A stretch of 64,000 bases of DNA, taken from Candidatus Poseidoniaceae archaeon. GTDB lineage: Archaea > Thermoplasmatota > Poseidoniia > Poseidoniales > Poseidoniaceae. The translations under genes and the position numbers were made by a program. Location: assembly GCA_949372645.1 (NCBI GenBank), contig CASIAP010000010.1, positions 1 through 64,000 of the forward strand. The letters run 5' to 3'. Shown here piece by piece: positions 1 to 9,420 of this stretch; the stretch's first letter is position 1; each line of letters starts with the position of its first letter. The notes beneath the pieces were generated by a model. That model was not told the DNA's origin, made no database searches, and saw nothing but the letters and a program-made list of their open reading frames with translations.

Positions 1-27
1 AGCAAGAATGATTCACTGAAGGTGAAA

Positions 28-153
28 TCATGTTCGGTGATGAATAGAGACTGTGCCACAGACTTTGCACCAAACTTTGGTTCCGTCTTTACGAGGAATT
101 ACTCCAGCAATGTCGATTTTTACGCCGCATACGCAAGCAACGGTGTTCTCCAT
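28..153 (-). CDS. Small putative zinc-ribbon protein (possible)
   Basis: ORF with internal Met gives MENTVACVCGVKIDIAGVIPRKDGTKVWCKVCGTVSIHHRT, with CxC...CxxC pattern; lies just downstream of the Trm5-like gene. Confidence 0.4.
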   Translation of the reverse strand: MENTVACVCGVKIDIAGVIPRKDGTKVWCKVCGTVSIHHRT

Positions 154-191
154 GATTGACCCGAAGCAGTTCCGCTTGATGAACTCAGCGC

Positions 192-1349
192 TCAGGCAGA
201 CAGGTTTAACCACGCTTCAAAACACATGAAACTCTTCATTGTCGAGAAGCCTTTGACCTCTTTGAAAGAGAACTTCTCCACCGTCCCGTTTGCCGAGGAA
301 ATAGCAAGTCGTATCGCCGCTTCGTTTTCATCGGATTCGGCGCGCTCAACGATCGCCCAACCACGCAATACTGTGGTTTGATTGGTTTTTAGCAGGGGTA
401 GAAGCGCTTCAATATGCTCAATGCTGTGATGGGGAAGATTCACTAAAAGCAAATCTGTTTGATGGAGACTATCGGCATCCTTCGCCCAATCGAGGGCGTC
501 GCGACAATGAATTTGGGCTGGTTCGAACGAGGTAGCGGGATTTCCCGCTTCGTCTTTGCAACGCGCAACTAAAGCGTCGATATTGTGGGTGAGTAATTCA
601 GCAGCATCGGGGTTGAGGTCGCCGACCATGTATCCTTGCAAGAGTCCAGGTTCGTTGAGCAGCGCACCCATGCTTGGCCCAACGCCTGCATAGGGGTCGC
701 ATACGACCAGCGGGCGACCAAGTTCTGCTCGTAGTTGTTTGGCGGAGGAGAGGGTTTCGATTCTTTCATTCGACAAGCGCGCAGAAAAATAGACCTTCGA
801 AGAGTCAACCCAAAGCAAGTAACCGTTTTCACGGATACGGGTACGTGTCTCAACGGTGCCATCGCGACTGGCCAGAGGGTGAAGTTCCCGCACTCGGAAT
901 TCGCCTTTAACACCCATATCTGCACACACTAATCGGAGGTTTGGCAGCTGAGTAAGCATTGCATCAGCAATCAATTCACCATAATCCCACACCACTTCTT
1001 CAATTTTTACAATAAGGATATCGCCTTGGATTTCATACGAACGGGGCCAATCTTCGCGGTGTGCATCGACTAATTCTTCATCGATATGATCAAGCCAATG
1101 GGTCGGGCCTTTCGGCTGAATCTCAATTTCCAGATGAGGGTTACTTTTCCAAACTTGATCTGATTCCGGAGGTGCTGAATCGTTGAGTGGAAGGGCGTTT
1201 CTTCCATCTTCAAGTCGAGTGACGCCGGCTTCATTACTGGACCAATTATGAGTGCGGCAAATGTCCAACCAGAGTTGGGTTTGCGCGCTCGGCACACTCA
1301 AATGACGCATGACACTCGCTCCATCCAAGCGAACCCGAGGTTTGAGCAT
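192..1349 (-). CDS. Trm5/TYW2-family tRNA methyltransferase-like protein
   Basis: VYFSARLSNER, CDPYAGVGPSMGALL (SAM-binding) and VNLPHHS motifs typical of the Trm5/TYW2 family; start placed at MLKPRV. Confidence 0.75.
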   Translation of the reverse strand: MLKPRVRLDGASVMRHLSVPSAQTQLWLDICRTHNWSSNEAGVTRLEDGRNALPLNDSAPPESDQVWKSNPHLEIEIQPKGPTHWLDHIDEELVDAHREDWPRSYEIQGDILIVKIEEVVWDYGELIADAMLTQLPNLRLVCADMGVKGEFRVRELHPLASRDGTVETRTRIRENGYLLWVDSSKVYFSARLSNERIETLSSAKQLRAELGRPLVVCDPYAGVGPSMGALLNEPGLLQGYMVGDLNPDAAELLTHNIDALVARCKDEAGNPATSFEPAQIHCRDALDWAKDADSLHQTDLLLVNLPHHSIEHIEALLPLLKTNQTTVLRGWAIVERAESDENEAAIRLAISSANGTVEKFSFKEVKGFSTMKSFMCFEAWLNLSA

Positions 1350-2241
1350 GGCGGAGAAATCGACAGTTTTGGGAACACTCCCCGATACGGGTTTACTGTT
1401 GATTGGAATGGGCCCGGGAACAGTTGCCGGGATGACTCTTGAGGCCATTGAAGCTGCAAAAAAAGCATCTCATCGCCGTTACGAGGCTTATACTGCCTTG
1501 TGGCCAACATCCGAACTCGATGCTCTTGAGCAGCGAATTGGAAGCATTGAACGAGTCATGCGCCCTGAAGTTGAACAACCTGACGAATTGTTTACGCTTG
1601 CCAAAACTTCTCTTGTGGCTTTACTGGTCGTCGGCGACCCGTTACAAGCGACAACACACGTTGACCTTCAGTTGCAAGCCGAAGAGGCTGGCATTGAATG
1701 CCTCGTCTTCCATGGCGTTTCAATAACGACCATTGTTACGGGTGCTGTGGGCTTGTCGAACTATCGATTTGGAAGACAAACTACGCTTACCTATCCTTAC
1801 GGCGGATGGGTTGCTACGTCGCCATTGGAGGTTCTAGCAGCCAATAGATTCCGTAATCTGCATACTGTCGCTCTACTCGATTTAGACCCGACAGGTGAAG
1901 GTACAGGAGACCAGCGCCCGATGATGCCCTCAGATGCTGTCGAATCACTCAAACTCATGTGGTCGAAGTTACAAACCGAATTGATGGAAATGCCCCCTTC
2001 GGATGATTCCCCTCTTCAGGCTCTTCGACATACCATGTGTCAAGAATATATTTTACAAGATATTGATGATGTCGCAGTAGTGCTGTGCGCAGACATGGGC
2101 ACTGAAGATCAACGGATTGTATTCACAACTGTCGGAAAACTAAGTTCAATTCCTGGCGGGCGATTAAATTGCCTCGTCTTCCCTGCAAGCCTGAGTGAGG
2201 TTGAAGGGAAAGCGCTCCTTCGTTGGAGCAACGGTGAGTGA
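1348..2241 (+). CDS. dph5: Diphthine synthase
   Basis: LLLIGMGPGTVAGMTLEAIEAAKKA N-terminus, LVVGDPLQATTHVDLQLQAEEAGIECLVFHGVS; tetrapyrrole-methylase fold of the Dph5 type. Confidence 0.88.
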   Translation: MAEKSTVLGTLPDTGLLLIGMGPGTVAGMTLEAIEAAKKASHRRYEAYTALWPTSELDALEQRIGSIERVMRPEVEQPDELFTLAKTSLVALLVVGDPLQATTHVDLQLQAEEAGIECLVFHGVSITTIVTGAVGLSNYRFGRQTTLTYPYGGWVATSPLEVLAANRFRNLHTVALLDLDPTGEGTGDQRPMMPSDAVESLKLMWSKLQTELMEMPPSDDSPLQALRHTMCQEYILQDIDDVAVVLCADMGTEDQRIVFTTVGKLSSIPGGRLNCLVFPASLSEVEGKALLRWSNGE

Positions 2242-4352
2242 TTATAATGGATGACAGTACATTTCTTTTAGGCTCGTTTTTGTTGTTTATGCTGTTCTTT
2301 GCAGGTGTTGGGCTTGCATCGATGCGTGTCAAAGAAGACACCACAGATGATTACCTCGTTGCTGGAAGAGGGATGCACCCTGCTTTGGCGGCACTGTCGG
2401 CCGTAAGTACCTGGAACTCTGGCTACATGTTCATCGGATTTATCGGATTTATTTTCCTCAACGGTTATTCAGCTGTCTGGATTGCCGTGGTCTCAACCAT
2501 AGGACAACTCGTCGCTTGGATTTGGCTTTACAAATACATTCAGAAAGAAGGTGAGACTCGAGGTATCCGTTCATTGTCCTCACTCGTTTCAAACACAACC
2601 GGTTCACCAGAAGCAAAGGTAGCGGCTGTACTTTCCGTAATTTTCCTCTCCATTTATGCAGCAGCACAACTGACTGCTGGCGGTATTGCCCTCGAAACGA
2701 TGCTCAAATGGTCTCCAACCATCGGTATTCTCATCGGTTTCGTCTTGGTTGTCGCTTACTGCTATGCTGGTGGAATTCGTGCTTCGATTTGGACAGATGC
2801 TGCTCAATCGTGTGTGATGATTGTCGGTTCAACCATCTTGTGTGTTGTCGCAATCAAAGAAAGTGGTGGCTTTTCCGGCTTACATGACCAGTTGTATACC
2901 ATCGAGCCTGCCATGGTCAGTTTATTCCCCTCCGGGTTGAAGTTCGGCGCCACCTTGTGGATTGCTGCATTCTTCCTCGGTGGCCTCGGCGTTGCTGGCC
3001 AACCACAAGTTGTCTCACGTGTAATGACGCTCAAGGACGACAAGGCTCGAAAGCAAGCAATGGTCTGGTTCTTCGTTTGGCAAACTCCGTTCATCATTCT
3101 GATGTTCCTCATAGGACTAGCATGCCGCGTCTTATTACCGGAACTTGGCGCCTCAGGTGCTGAAACCGGCTTGCCGAAATTGGCTATGGAGCAATTGAGT
3201 CCTTTGCTCGGCGGCCTTATTCTTGCTTCGATTTTTGCCGCCACAATGTCAACTGCTGACAGTCAAGTTCTCGCCTGCACTGCCGCAATCACCGATGACA
3301 TCAGGCCACAATGGAGTCAAGACCACAAGACAACAAAGAAAGTCACCCTTGGCGTTGCTGCTTTTGCGACAGTGATCTCACTGGTCGGCCAACAATTGCC
3401 TGGTTTTGGAGATTCTGTATTCTCTTTAGTCGTATTAGCCGTCTATGGACTTGGTGGAATCTTTGTACCTTTACTGCTCGTGAGAATGGCTGGATATGAG
3501 CCGGATTCACAACACACCATCGCGATGATGATGGCAGCAATGACTGGTGTAATCGTTTGGACACTTCTTGGATTTGGCGACGATGTCTTCCCTTCAGTTC
3601 CCGGAATGGGTGCAGCCTTTGCTACTCACTTCTTACTGTGTGCTTTCCGAGACAGTTCTGCCGACAACCCTTTCGGACGATACACCGTTCCTGCAAGCAA
3701 ACCAATGGGCATTGGTGCTGCTGTGGTACTCCTTCTTGCAGCAAGTGTCGAAGTTTCGTACCTCGCCTTTGCACCTGAGCCTTCAGAATCACTTTCGACA
3801 ACGCCTGGTACGTATGAAGTGACGGCAAATTTTGAAACAATCGATTTCGACAACGGTGGGGAATACATCGAAGACGGTACCTCCTTTACCCTCGACTTAT
3901 CTACGGATTCTTTGAATGACGATTCGCTAAACATCGTTGGTGCACGGATAATTATGACGTATTCAGAAGACGAAAACCGGGGTGGAGTAGGTTGTTTTGT
4001 CGCTGACGATACTTCGGGAGCCGACACCATCACAGGGGTTCTTTCACACAGTGAATTTAACGGTTCAACAAGTGGACAAAACCAAGATTCTGGACCTGCA
4101 TCGCATGAAACACTCATTGAATGGTATGATGCTTCACTTATCGGAAACGTCACCGGTGTATCGAAGGCAGACATCGCTGCAGGACTCAATGCTAACGGAG
4201 CAGGACTTGGAGCATACTCTGTGGAAATATCAGTCGATGTAAGTGTCGGCGGTGGCGCTGGTTGTACGCACGAAGACAACGGCGAAAACGTCGATTATGT
4301 CGTCGAACTCATTGTCCTGAATAATTACACCGTTAGTGAAGTCACAGTGTGA
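2238..4352 (+). CDS. Sodium:solute symporter (SSS family) with a C-terminal extracytoplasmic extension
   Basis: Multi-TM protein with DDYLVAGRGMHPALAALSAVSTWNSGYMFIGFIG; about 165-aa Asp/Ser/Thr-rich non-TM C-terminal domain. Confidence 0.85.
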   Translation: MIIMDDSTFLLGSFLLFMLFFAGVGLASMRVKEDTTDDYLVAGRGMHPALAALSAVSTWNSGYMFIGFIGFIFLNGYSAVWIAVVSTIGQLVAWIWLYKYIQKEGETRGIRSLSSLVSNTTGSPEAKVAAVLSVIFLSIYAAAQLTAGGIALETMLKWSPTIGILIGFVLVVAYCYAGGIRASIWTDAAQSCVMIVGSTILCVVAIKESGGFSGLHDQLYTIEPAMVSLFPSGLKFGATLWIAAFFLGGLGVAGQPQVVSRVMTLKDDKARKQAMVWFFVWQTPFIILMFLIGLACRVLLPELGASGAETGLPKLAMEQLSPLLGGLILASIFAATMSTADSQVLACTAAITDDIRPQWSQDHKTTKKVTLGVAAFATVISLVGQQLPGFGDSVFSLVVLAVYGLGGIFVPLLLVRMAGYEPDSQHTIAMMMAAMTGVIVWTLLGFGDDVFPSVPGMGAAFATHFLLCAFRDSSADNPFGRYTVPASKPMGIGAAVVLLLAASVEVSYLAFAPEPSESLSTTPGTYEVTANFETIDFDNGGEYIEDGTSFTLDLSTDSLNDDSLNIVGARIIMTYSEDENRGGVGCFVADDTSGADTITGVLSHSEFNGSTSGQNQDSGPASHETLIEWYDASLIGNVTGVSKADIAAGLNANGAGLGAYSVEISVDVSVGGGAGCTHEDNGENVDYVVELIVLNNYTVSEVTV

Positions 4353-5187
4353 AACGTTGTCCTTGGTGAACAACACCCCAACCAAGTTGGGTTACTTGCT
4401 TCATCTGTTCACTGTCTTGATTGTATAATGGATTTGTATGGTTCAAATGCGTAAAGAAAATATCTGGGTCTCCATCTTCTCGCTCTCCAAGCATGTTCAG
4501 GGTTTGAAGAACCGGTGGATGAGGTACTTTGGATTGATCCCGGCCACCAAGTTCGTCTTCTGACCAAAATGTTCCATCGATCAATGCAATGTCAATACGC
4601 ATGTCTGAAAGCCATTGACGCAGGGATGGACACTTGTGAACAGCAAGCGTTTCTTCCCATGTGTCGTGGTCAGGAAGAAACAGCAATGATTTGTTTGGAC
4701 CTCGTATGATGAACGCGTGCATATCCGAAAGTTCATCGCGATGCGGTATTCGAATGGGTTCAATGGTCAATTCGCCTTTGTTATACAGCGCAGCATCTAC
4801 AGCAAAGGTTTGAATTTCAAAGACCCCTTGTTGAACCATCAAGTTCCATTGTGGTGTTTGGTCGACAAGATGGTACATTTCTTCTGAGACATGGAGGTGA
4901 ATCCCTTGTGCTGAAAGCGTTTCACGGCCAAACAAACCAAGCCCGTCAACGTGACCGAAGTGGGCGTGTGTGAGCAGAAGGTGGTCGACATGAGTTTGTC
5001 CCCAGAGCGTGAATTGATCTCCGAGATGCCGTGTTGCTTCGATGAGAATATTGGTCCCTTCATCACTGCGAATCCCCAACGATACCGGATAGTGGTGTTC
5101 GGTTAAATTGGCACAACAGGGACGGAGGCACCCTGGTTGCGGGTGGCCGCCGTCCTGTGCAATACCGAGCACTGTGACCTCGACCAT
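4342..5187 (-). CDS. MBL-fold metallohydrolase, PqqB-like
   Basis: VTVLGIAQDGGHPQPGC N-terminus and LLLTHAHFGHVDGLGLFG metal-binding motif. Confidence 0.8.
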   Translation of the reverse strand: MVEVTVLGIAQDGGHPQPGCLRPCCANLTEHHYPVSLGIRSDEGTNILIEATRHLGDQFTLWGQTHVDHLLLTHAHFGHVDGLGLFGRETLSAQGIHLHVSEEMYHLVDQTPQWNLMVQQGVFEIQTFAVDAALYNKGELTIEPIRIPHRDELSDMHAFIIRGPNKSLLFLPDHDTWEETLAVHKCPSLRQWLSDMRIDIALIDGTFWSEDELGGRDQSKVPHPPVLQTLNMLGEREDGDPDIFFTHLNHTNPLYNQDSEQMKQVTQLGWGVVHQGQRFTL

Positions 5188-5363
5188 GTGGTGGCCAAGG
5201 AAGCGTATATCATCAATCCATCAGTTCATTCACCGGCCATCTGCGGTCGTTTTTACACCACGTTAGAAGTTCAGCCCCCACCTATAATCTCAACAATTGG
5301 GGGGATATGAAGGCGCGAAGGACTCAAACGAGAGGGGCTTTTGGGCAAGAGGGAGGGGAAGGT

Positions 5364-7118
5364 ATGGCTGGTCCGTCGAAAGTTGAATTCCCTGGTCAAA
5401 AAAAGCAGCGCATTCGTATGCGTGGCACCAAGCATGCCAATGAAGCGACTGCCAATAAACTCAAGCGAGAGCTTGCCAAATTGTTAGAAAATCCTCGAGC
5501 ACACCTCCCCGTCATGACGTGGAAGGGAAAACTCAGCTGGGGTCGGACTGACCCAGTTACAAAGACCATGAGGGCGCTTGAATCGATTATTCGTAAGAAG
5601 GATAACGTCGCTTGGCTTGGGAAGCGTATGATGTCAAAGCGAGGAGATGATGTGGCTAAGGCGTTTGCAGGATCGCTCCATGCAGCCCATGATGAAGAGA
5701 TCACAATGGTTGGTAAATTCAGTTCCGGTTCTTTTGGTTCTGCCTCTTTCATTCGACGCGGGGATGGAAAACAGGGCTATCTTGCTGGCTTGCAAAATTA
5801 CTCAAATCTCACCTTGAGAATGTTGCCATGGGAAGACCATGCAAAACGTGGGATGTATTTCTTCACCTGGAAAGGCGGGTTTGTGTGCACTGGCCCAAAC
5901 CCAACGCCTCCGGACGAATGGCTCGATGATATCTTACAACGCTCTCGATTTTCCTTTACCAAGCATGATGATTTATCGGTCCCGGTATGGAGTACTCAAG
6001 GCCTAGATGCTCAATCTGTTCTTGACTTCAAACCAAGTGGGGGAGGTTATATCCGGTTCTCTTTCAAACACGGACCGGTTCTCGCGATTAGTTTTGACGA
6101 TTTGTCCAAAACAGAAAAGAAAGAGTCATCCTTCATTCACCATCTTGCTCTCTCAATGCTCCCCCCGTTCCTTCCTTCTATTCTCAAAATCGATGCCAAC
6201 TGGGCACCCAAAGGGTGGGATGAAGATACTCCTTTGCCCGATTCTGCAGCAGAAGGAATGGACAAAATTATCGATGCTTGGCAGGGACTGACCATGAACG
6301 AAGGAGTGATTGCACTCGCAATACGAAGAGCTGTTTTGGATTCAATTGATTCTGGATTGGTTGTTGGTGAATCGTGGATTACTGGTACAGATTTTGAATC
6401 CATTGAAGAAGCTTTACAATTTCACCCCGGCTCTAATGATGAACGGCATCTTGCTGCACATATGTTGTATGCTTCGATGGATGAAGGGGCCGTTGATGGA
6501 GAGGGTTTGCGAATTACTCCAAAGGGATATGTTTCAGAGAGAAAGGCGGCGGCTTTGGAAGTCATGGAAGGTACCAGTTGTGGCAACATCCTCGGCGCTC
6601 TTTGGGAAAAGTGGGGCATGAAAGGTCTTGAAGGTCTCGGAATCAAGGATGCTGAAGCCGAAGAAATCTGGAAAAAGCAACAAAAAAAGCCTCAACCGTT
6701 TGGAACGTTTCTCAAGAGTTTAGATTCTGCACGCGCACTAGCACAAAAGGTGGCCCGATTCCCAACACGCGGGGATACTTTACCCGGAGCAACTGGAGCG
6801 GTTCATGATTTGATTCTTCAAGGGCTTTTAGAAGGCGATGGAAAGGCAGAACGAACCGCAACGAACCGCCATGATTCCATCGACTCTGCTGCTGCTGCGT
6901 GGGCATGGTTGCTGGCTGCAGGTCGCTCTGCTGGACAAGAGTGGCATTTCGAAATTAATGCCAGAGACCGCGGTGGCGCTTGGCAGGCTGCCACGAAACA
7001 ATTACTCGAAGCTGGAAAAGCCCTGTACAATTGCGATGCAGATGAAGTCGAGGGCGTAACGGTGGCGTGGGTAGAAGCGTTTGCAGCCCTCAAGACCGTC
7101 ACTGGGGAAGGAAATTAA
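5364..7118 (+). CDS. Conserved-looking hypothetical protein, no recognised family
   Basis: Long ORF (585-603 aa) in an otherwise compact gene array; SD-like GGGAGGGG upstream of ATG at 5364. Confidence 0.8.
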   Translation: MAGPSKVEFPGQKKQRIRMRGTKHANEATANKLKRELAKLLENPRAHLPVMTWKGKLSWGRTDPVTKTMRALESIIRKKDNVAWLGKRMMSKRGDDVAKAFAGSLHAAHDEEITMVGKFSSGSFGSASFIRRGDGKQGYLAGLQNYSNLTLRMLPWEDHAKRGMYFFTWKGGFVCTGPNPTPPDEWLDDILQRSRFSFTKHDDLSVPVWSTQGLDAQSVLDFKPSGGGYIRFSFKHGPVLAISFDDLSKTEKKESSFIHHLALSMLPPFLPSILKIDANWAPKGWDEDTPLPDSAAEGMDKIIDAWQGLTMNEGVIALAIRRAVLDSIDSGLVVGESWITGTDFESIEEALQFHPGSNDERHLAAHMLYASMDEGAVDGEGLRITPKGYVSERKAAALEVMEGTSCGNILGALWEKWGMKGLEGLGIKDAEAEEIWKKQQKKPQPFGTFLKSLDSARALAQKVARFPTRGDTLPGATGAVHDLILQGLLEGDGKAERTATNRHDSIDSAAAAWAWLLAAGRSAGQEWHFEINARDRGGAWQAATKQLLEAGKALYNCDADEVEGVTVAWVEAFAALKTVTGEGN

Positions 7119-7120
7119 TC

Positions 7121-8341
7121 TCAAATGTTGGCAAATCCTCTTTCGAGGTCAGCCCATAAATCTTCGAGATCTTCGATTCCAATACTTATTCGAACATACC
7201 CCGGGAGGAGTCCCGCTGCATGCCGAACATCTTCTGGAATCATCATATGGCTAGAATTAAACGGGCACTCAACCAGTGATTCTACACCACCGAGACTTGT
7301 TGCTTCGTAGATCATTTCAAGCCCGCGCATAAATTTCAAAGCCGCTTCATCTCCACCTTTGACAATAAAGCCAATCATCCCGGTACCCTTCGGTATGATT
7401 CGTTGCGCAACTTCGTAGTCATCATGAGATTTGAGCGTTGGGTGGTTCACGGCCTCAATCATCGGATGGGCTTCAAGGCGTTTGGCCACCTCTGCTGCAT
7501 TGTCGCACAAAACTGGCATTCTCACGTGAAGGGTTCGCATTCCTCGCTCGAGCAAGTAGCAATTATGCGGGTCTGGGCTAGCACCAAAGTGTACTTTACG
7601 AGGGAATATTTGAGCGATTAATTCCTTTGAGCCTACAACTGCGCCGCCGATGATGTCGGAGTGGCCACCAAGGTATTTGGTCGTTGAATGGATGACTAAA
7701 TCGACGCCCATTGAAAGTGGTTGACAGGCCCATGGTGATGCGAATGTATTATCGATAATGCAGAGAAGATTGTGCCGTTGGGCGATATCAACCATTGCAG
7801 GAATATCACAGACTTTGAGAACGGGATTGGTAAGCGTCTCGATATAGAGAATTTTGGTATTCGGCTGGATTGCCGCCTCGTATGCAGCAGGGTCGCGCAT
7901 GTCGGTCATTGTTGTTTCAATTCCAAATCGTGGAAGTTCTTCAGTGAGCAAACCGTACGTTCCCCCATAGACATCGGGGGAGGCGACAATATGATCGCCT
8001 GCTGAGAGAAAAGACATCAATGTCGTAGAAATAGCGGCCATTCCTGAAGCAAAGACTTCCGCATCCTCGCCATCTTCAAGTGCAGCTAATTTTTGGGCCA
8101 CTGCATCTGAATTTACTGATGAAAGCCGGGCATAGAGGAGTGTGTGTTGTGCACCCGCCGCCCACCCAGCATAGCGCTCATCGGTCAATTTGTAGGTCGA
8201 GGATTGGAAGATTGGGGTGTTGACTGCATCGCCTACGTGGTTTGTTCCACTGTGGACAGCTTTACTCCCAAATCCATTCAAATCAAGTTTTTTCTCTGCT
8301 GCCATAGAATCCCTCTTTCGTGTCGAACCGGTGTCCGTCAT
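7121..8341 (-). CDS. Trans-sulfuration PLP-dependent enzyme (cystathionine gamma-synthase/lyase or methionine gamma-lyase type)
   Basis: YARLSSVNSDAVAQKLAALE, EDAEVFASGMAAI, DNTFASPWACQPLSMGVDLVIHSTTKYLGGHSD (PLP lysine motif). Confidence 0.93.
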   Translation of the reverse strand: MTDTGSTRKRDSMAAEKKLDLNGFGSKAVHSGTNHVGDAVNTPIFQSSTYKLTDERYAGWAAGAQHTLLYARLSSVNSDAVAQKLAALEDGEDAEVFASGMAAISTTLMSFLSAGDHIVASPDVYGGTYGLLTEELPRFGIETTMTDMRDPAAYEAAIQPNTKILYIETLTNPVLKVCDIPAMVDIAQRHNLLCIIDNTFASPWACQPLSMGVDLVIHSTTKYLGGHSDIIGGAVVGSKELIAQIFPRKVHFGASPDPHNCYLLERGMRTLHVRMPVLCDNAAEVAKRLEAHPMIEAVNHPTLKSHDDYEVAQRIIPKGTGMIGFIVKGGDEAALKFMRGLEMIYEATSLGGVESLVECPFNSSHMMIPEDVRHAAGLLPGYVRISIGIEDLEDLWADLERGFANI

Positions 8342-9373
8342 TTACTCTTCCTCATCAGCGGTTGTGAAGACTTCGACCACGATGTTGCCAATGAACAACG
8401 ACCCTCCGCCAACAAGAATCCAGCCGCTCCAATGGTCGAGGCCCAAACTCAATCCGTAAATAGTCGCCCAAACCGGCTCAAGTGCATAGATAATAGCTGC
8501 TTGAATAGGGTGTAAATAGCGTTGGAAAATATTCAGTAAAAGCAAACAAAACAACGAACCGCCAATACCGAGGCAAAGCACTTGGAGAAATACTCCATCT
8601 TTGAAAACGAGATCCCATTGGGAAACCGAACTGCCGCCACCAAACGCCAACAAGAGAAGGAAAGATCCGAGAGTTACAACGATGAAGGAGGTCTGAGTTA
8701 CGCCGATGGGTTCGAGTTGCTGCGTGATTTTTTGCGTATAGATGATGTGTAAAGCAAAGAAGACGGCACAGATGACGGTGAGAATTTCCCCCAAGCCCCA
8801 TGTTAAATGAGGAGGTCCTTGGATAAATCCTGCACCGAAGGTGGCGAGAAGAACGCCTAAGATCAAGGTTCTCGAAGGACGAGATTTTGTGAAAAGAACA
8901 GTAATCAAGGCAGTAAAAACGACATAGAGTGAAGTTAGAAAGGCGGAAACGGAAGGGCTGATATCTTCTAAACCAATCATTTGAGTGACAAAGCCAACAA
9001 GCATGATGCCTCCGAGAATTAATCCTCCACGCCATTGTTCAGCATGAAAGAGGGCTGCTCTGGCCTTTGGGAAGAAAAGAAGCATTGCAATTGCTGCCAC
9101 TGCAAATCGGGCGGCGACAAGAATGGCGACAACTTGGAATCTACCAAGATCTTGTATTTCGGGTTCAAGGGCATTGAGTGCTTGTTTCATCCAAATGAAG
9201 GTAGCGCCCCAGACCGAAGTGACAACCAGTAAGGCGAACAAGGCTTGCTTACGCTGAAGTGGGCTTGATGGACCGGCTTCCAAACCGCTGCCAAGTTGCG
9301 AGAGAGGTTCGCCCATATTCCATGGCCGGAGTGACGCCGAATGAGTATAACGGTCAAGAGTGGTGGTTTCCAA
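8342..9373 (-). CDS. DMT-superfamily (EamA) transporter
   Basis: About 10 TM; VVTSVWGATFIWMKQAL and tandem EamA repeat with ALEPVWATIYG. Confidence 0.85.
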   Translation of the reverse strand: METTTLDRYTHSASLRPWNMGEPLSQLGSGLEAGPSSPLQRKQALFALLVVTSVWGATFIWMKQALNALEPEIQDLGRFQVVAILVAARFAVAAIAMLLFFPKARAALFHAEQWRGGLILGGIMLVGFVTQMIGLEDISPSVSAFLTSLYVVFTALITVLFTKSRPSRTLILGVLLATFGAGFIQGPPHLTWGLGEILTVICAVFFALHIIYTQKITQQLEPIGVTQTSFIVVTLGSFLLLLAFGGGSSVSQWDLVFKDGVFLQVLCLGIGGSLFCLLLLNIFQRYLHPIQAAIIYALEPVWATIYGLSLGLDHWSGWILVGGGSLFIGNIVVEVFTTADEEE

Positions 9374-9420
9374 GCGCTTGAACGCTAAGACTCAAGGGGT
9401 GAATCGGTTGAGTAGCGAAC

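Noticed and set aside
3626-4279. Minus-strand ORF (217 aa)
   Set aside because: Antisense to the SSS symporter's C-terminal extension; Ser/Pro-rich shadow frame.
8478-9035. Minus-strand ORF (185 aa), His/Cys/Arg-rich
   Set aside because: Alternate frame of the EamA transporter on the same strand.
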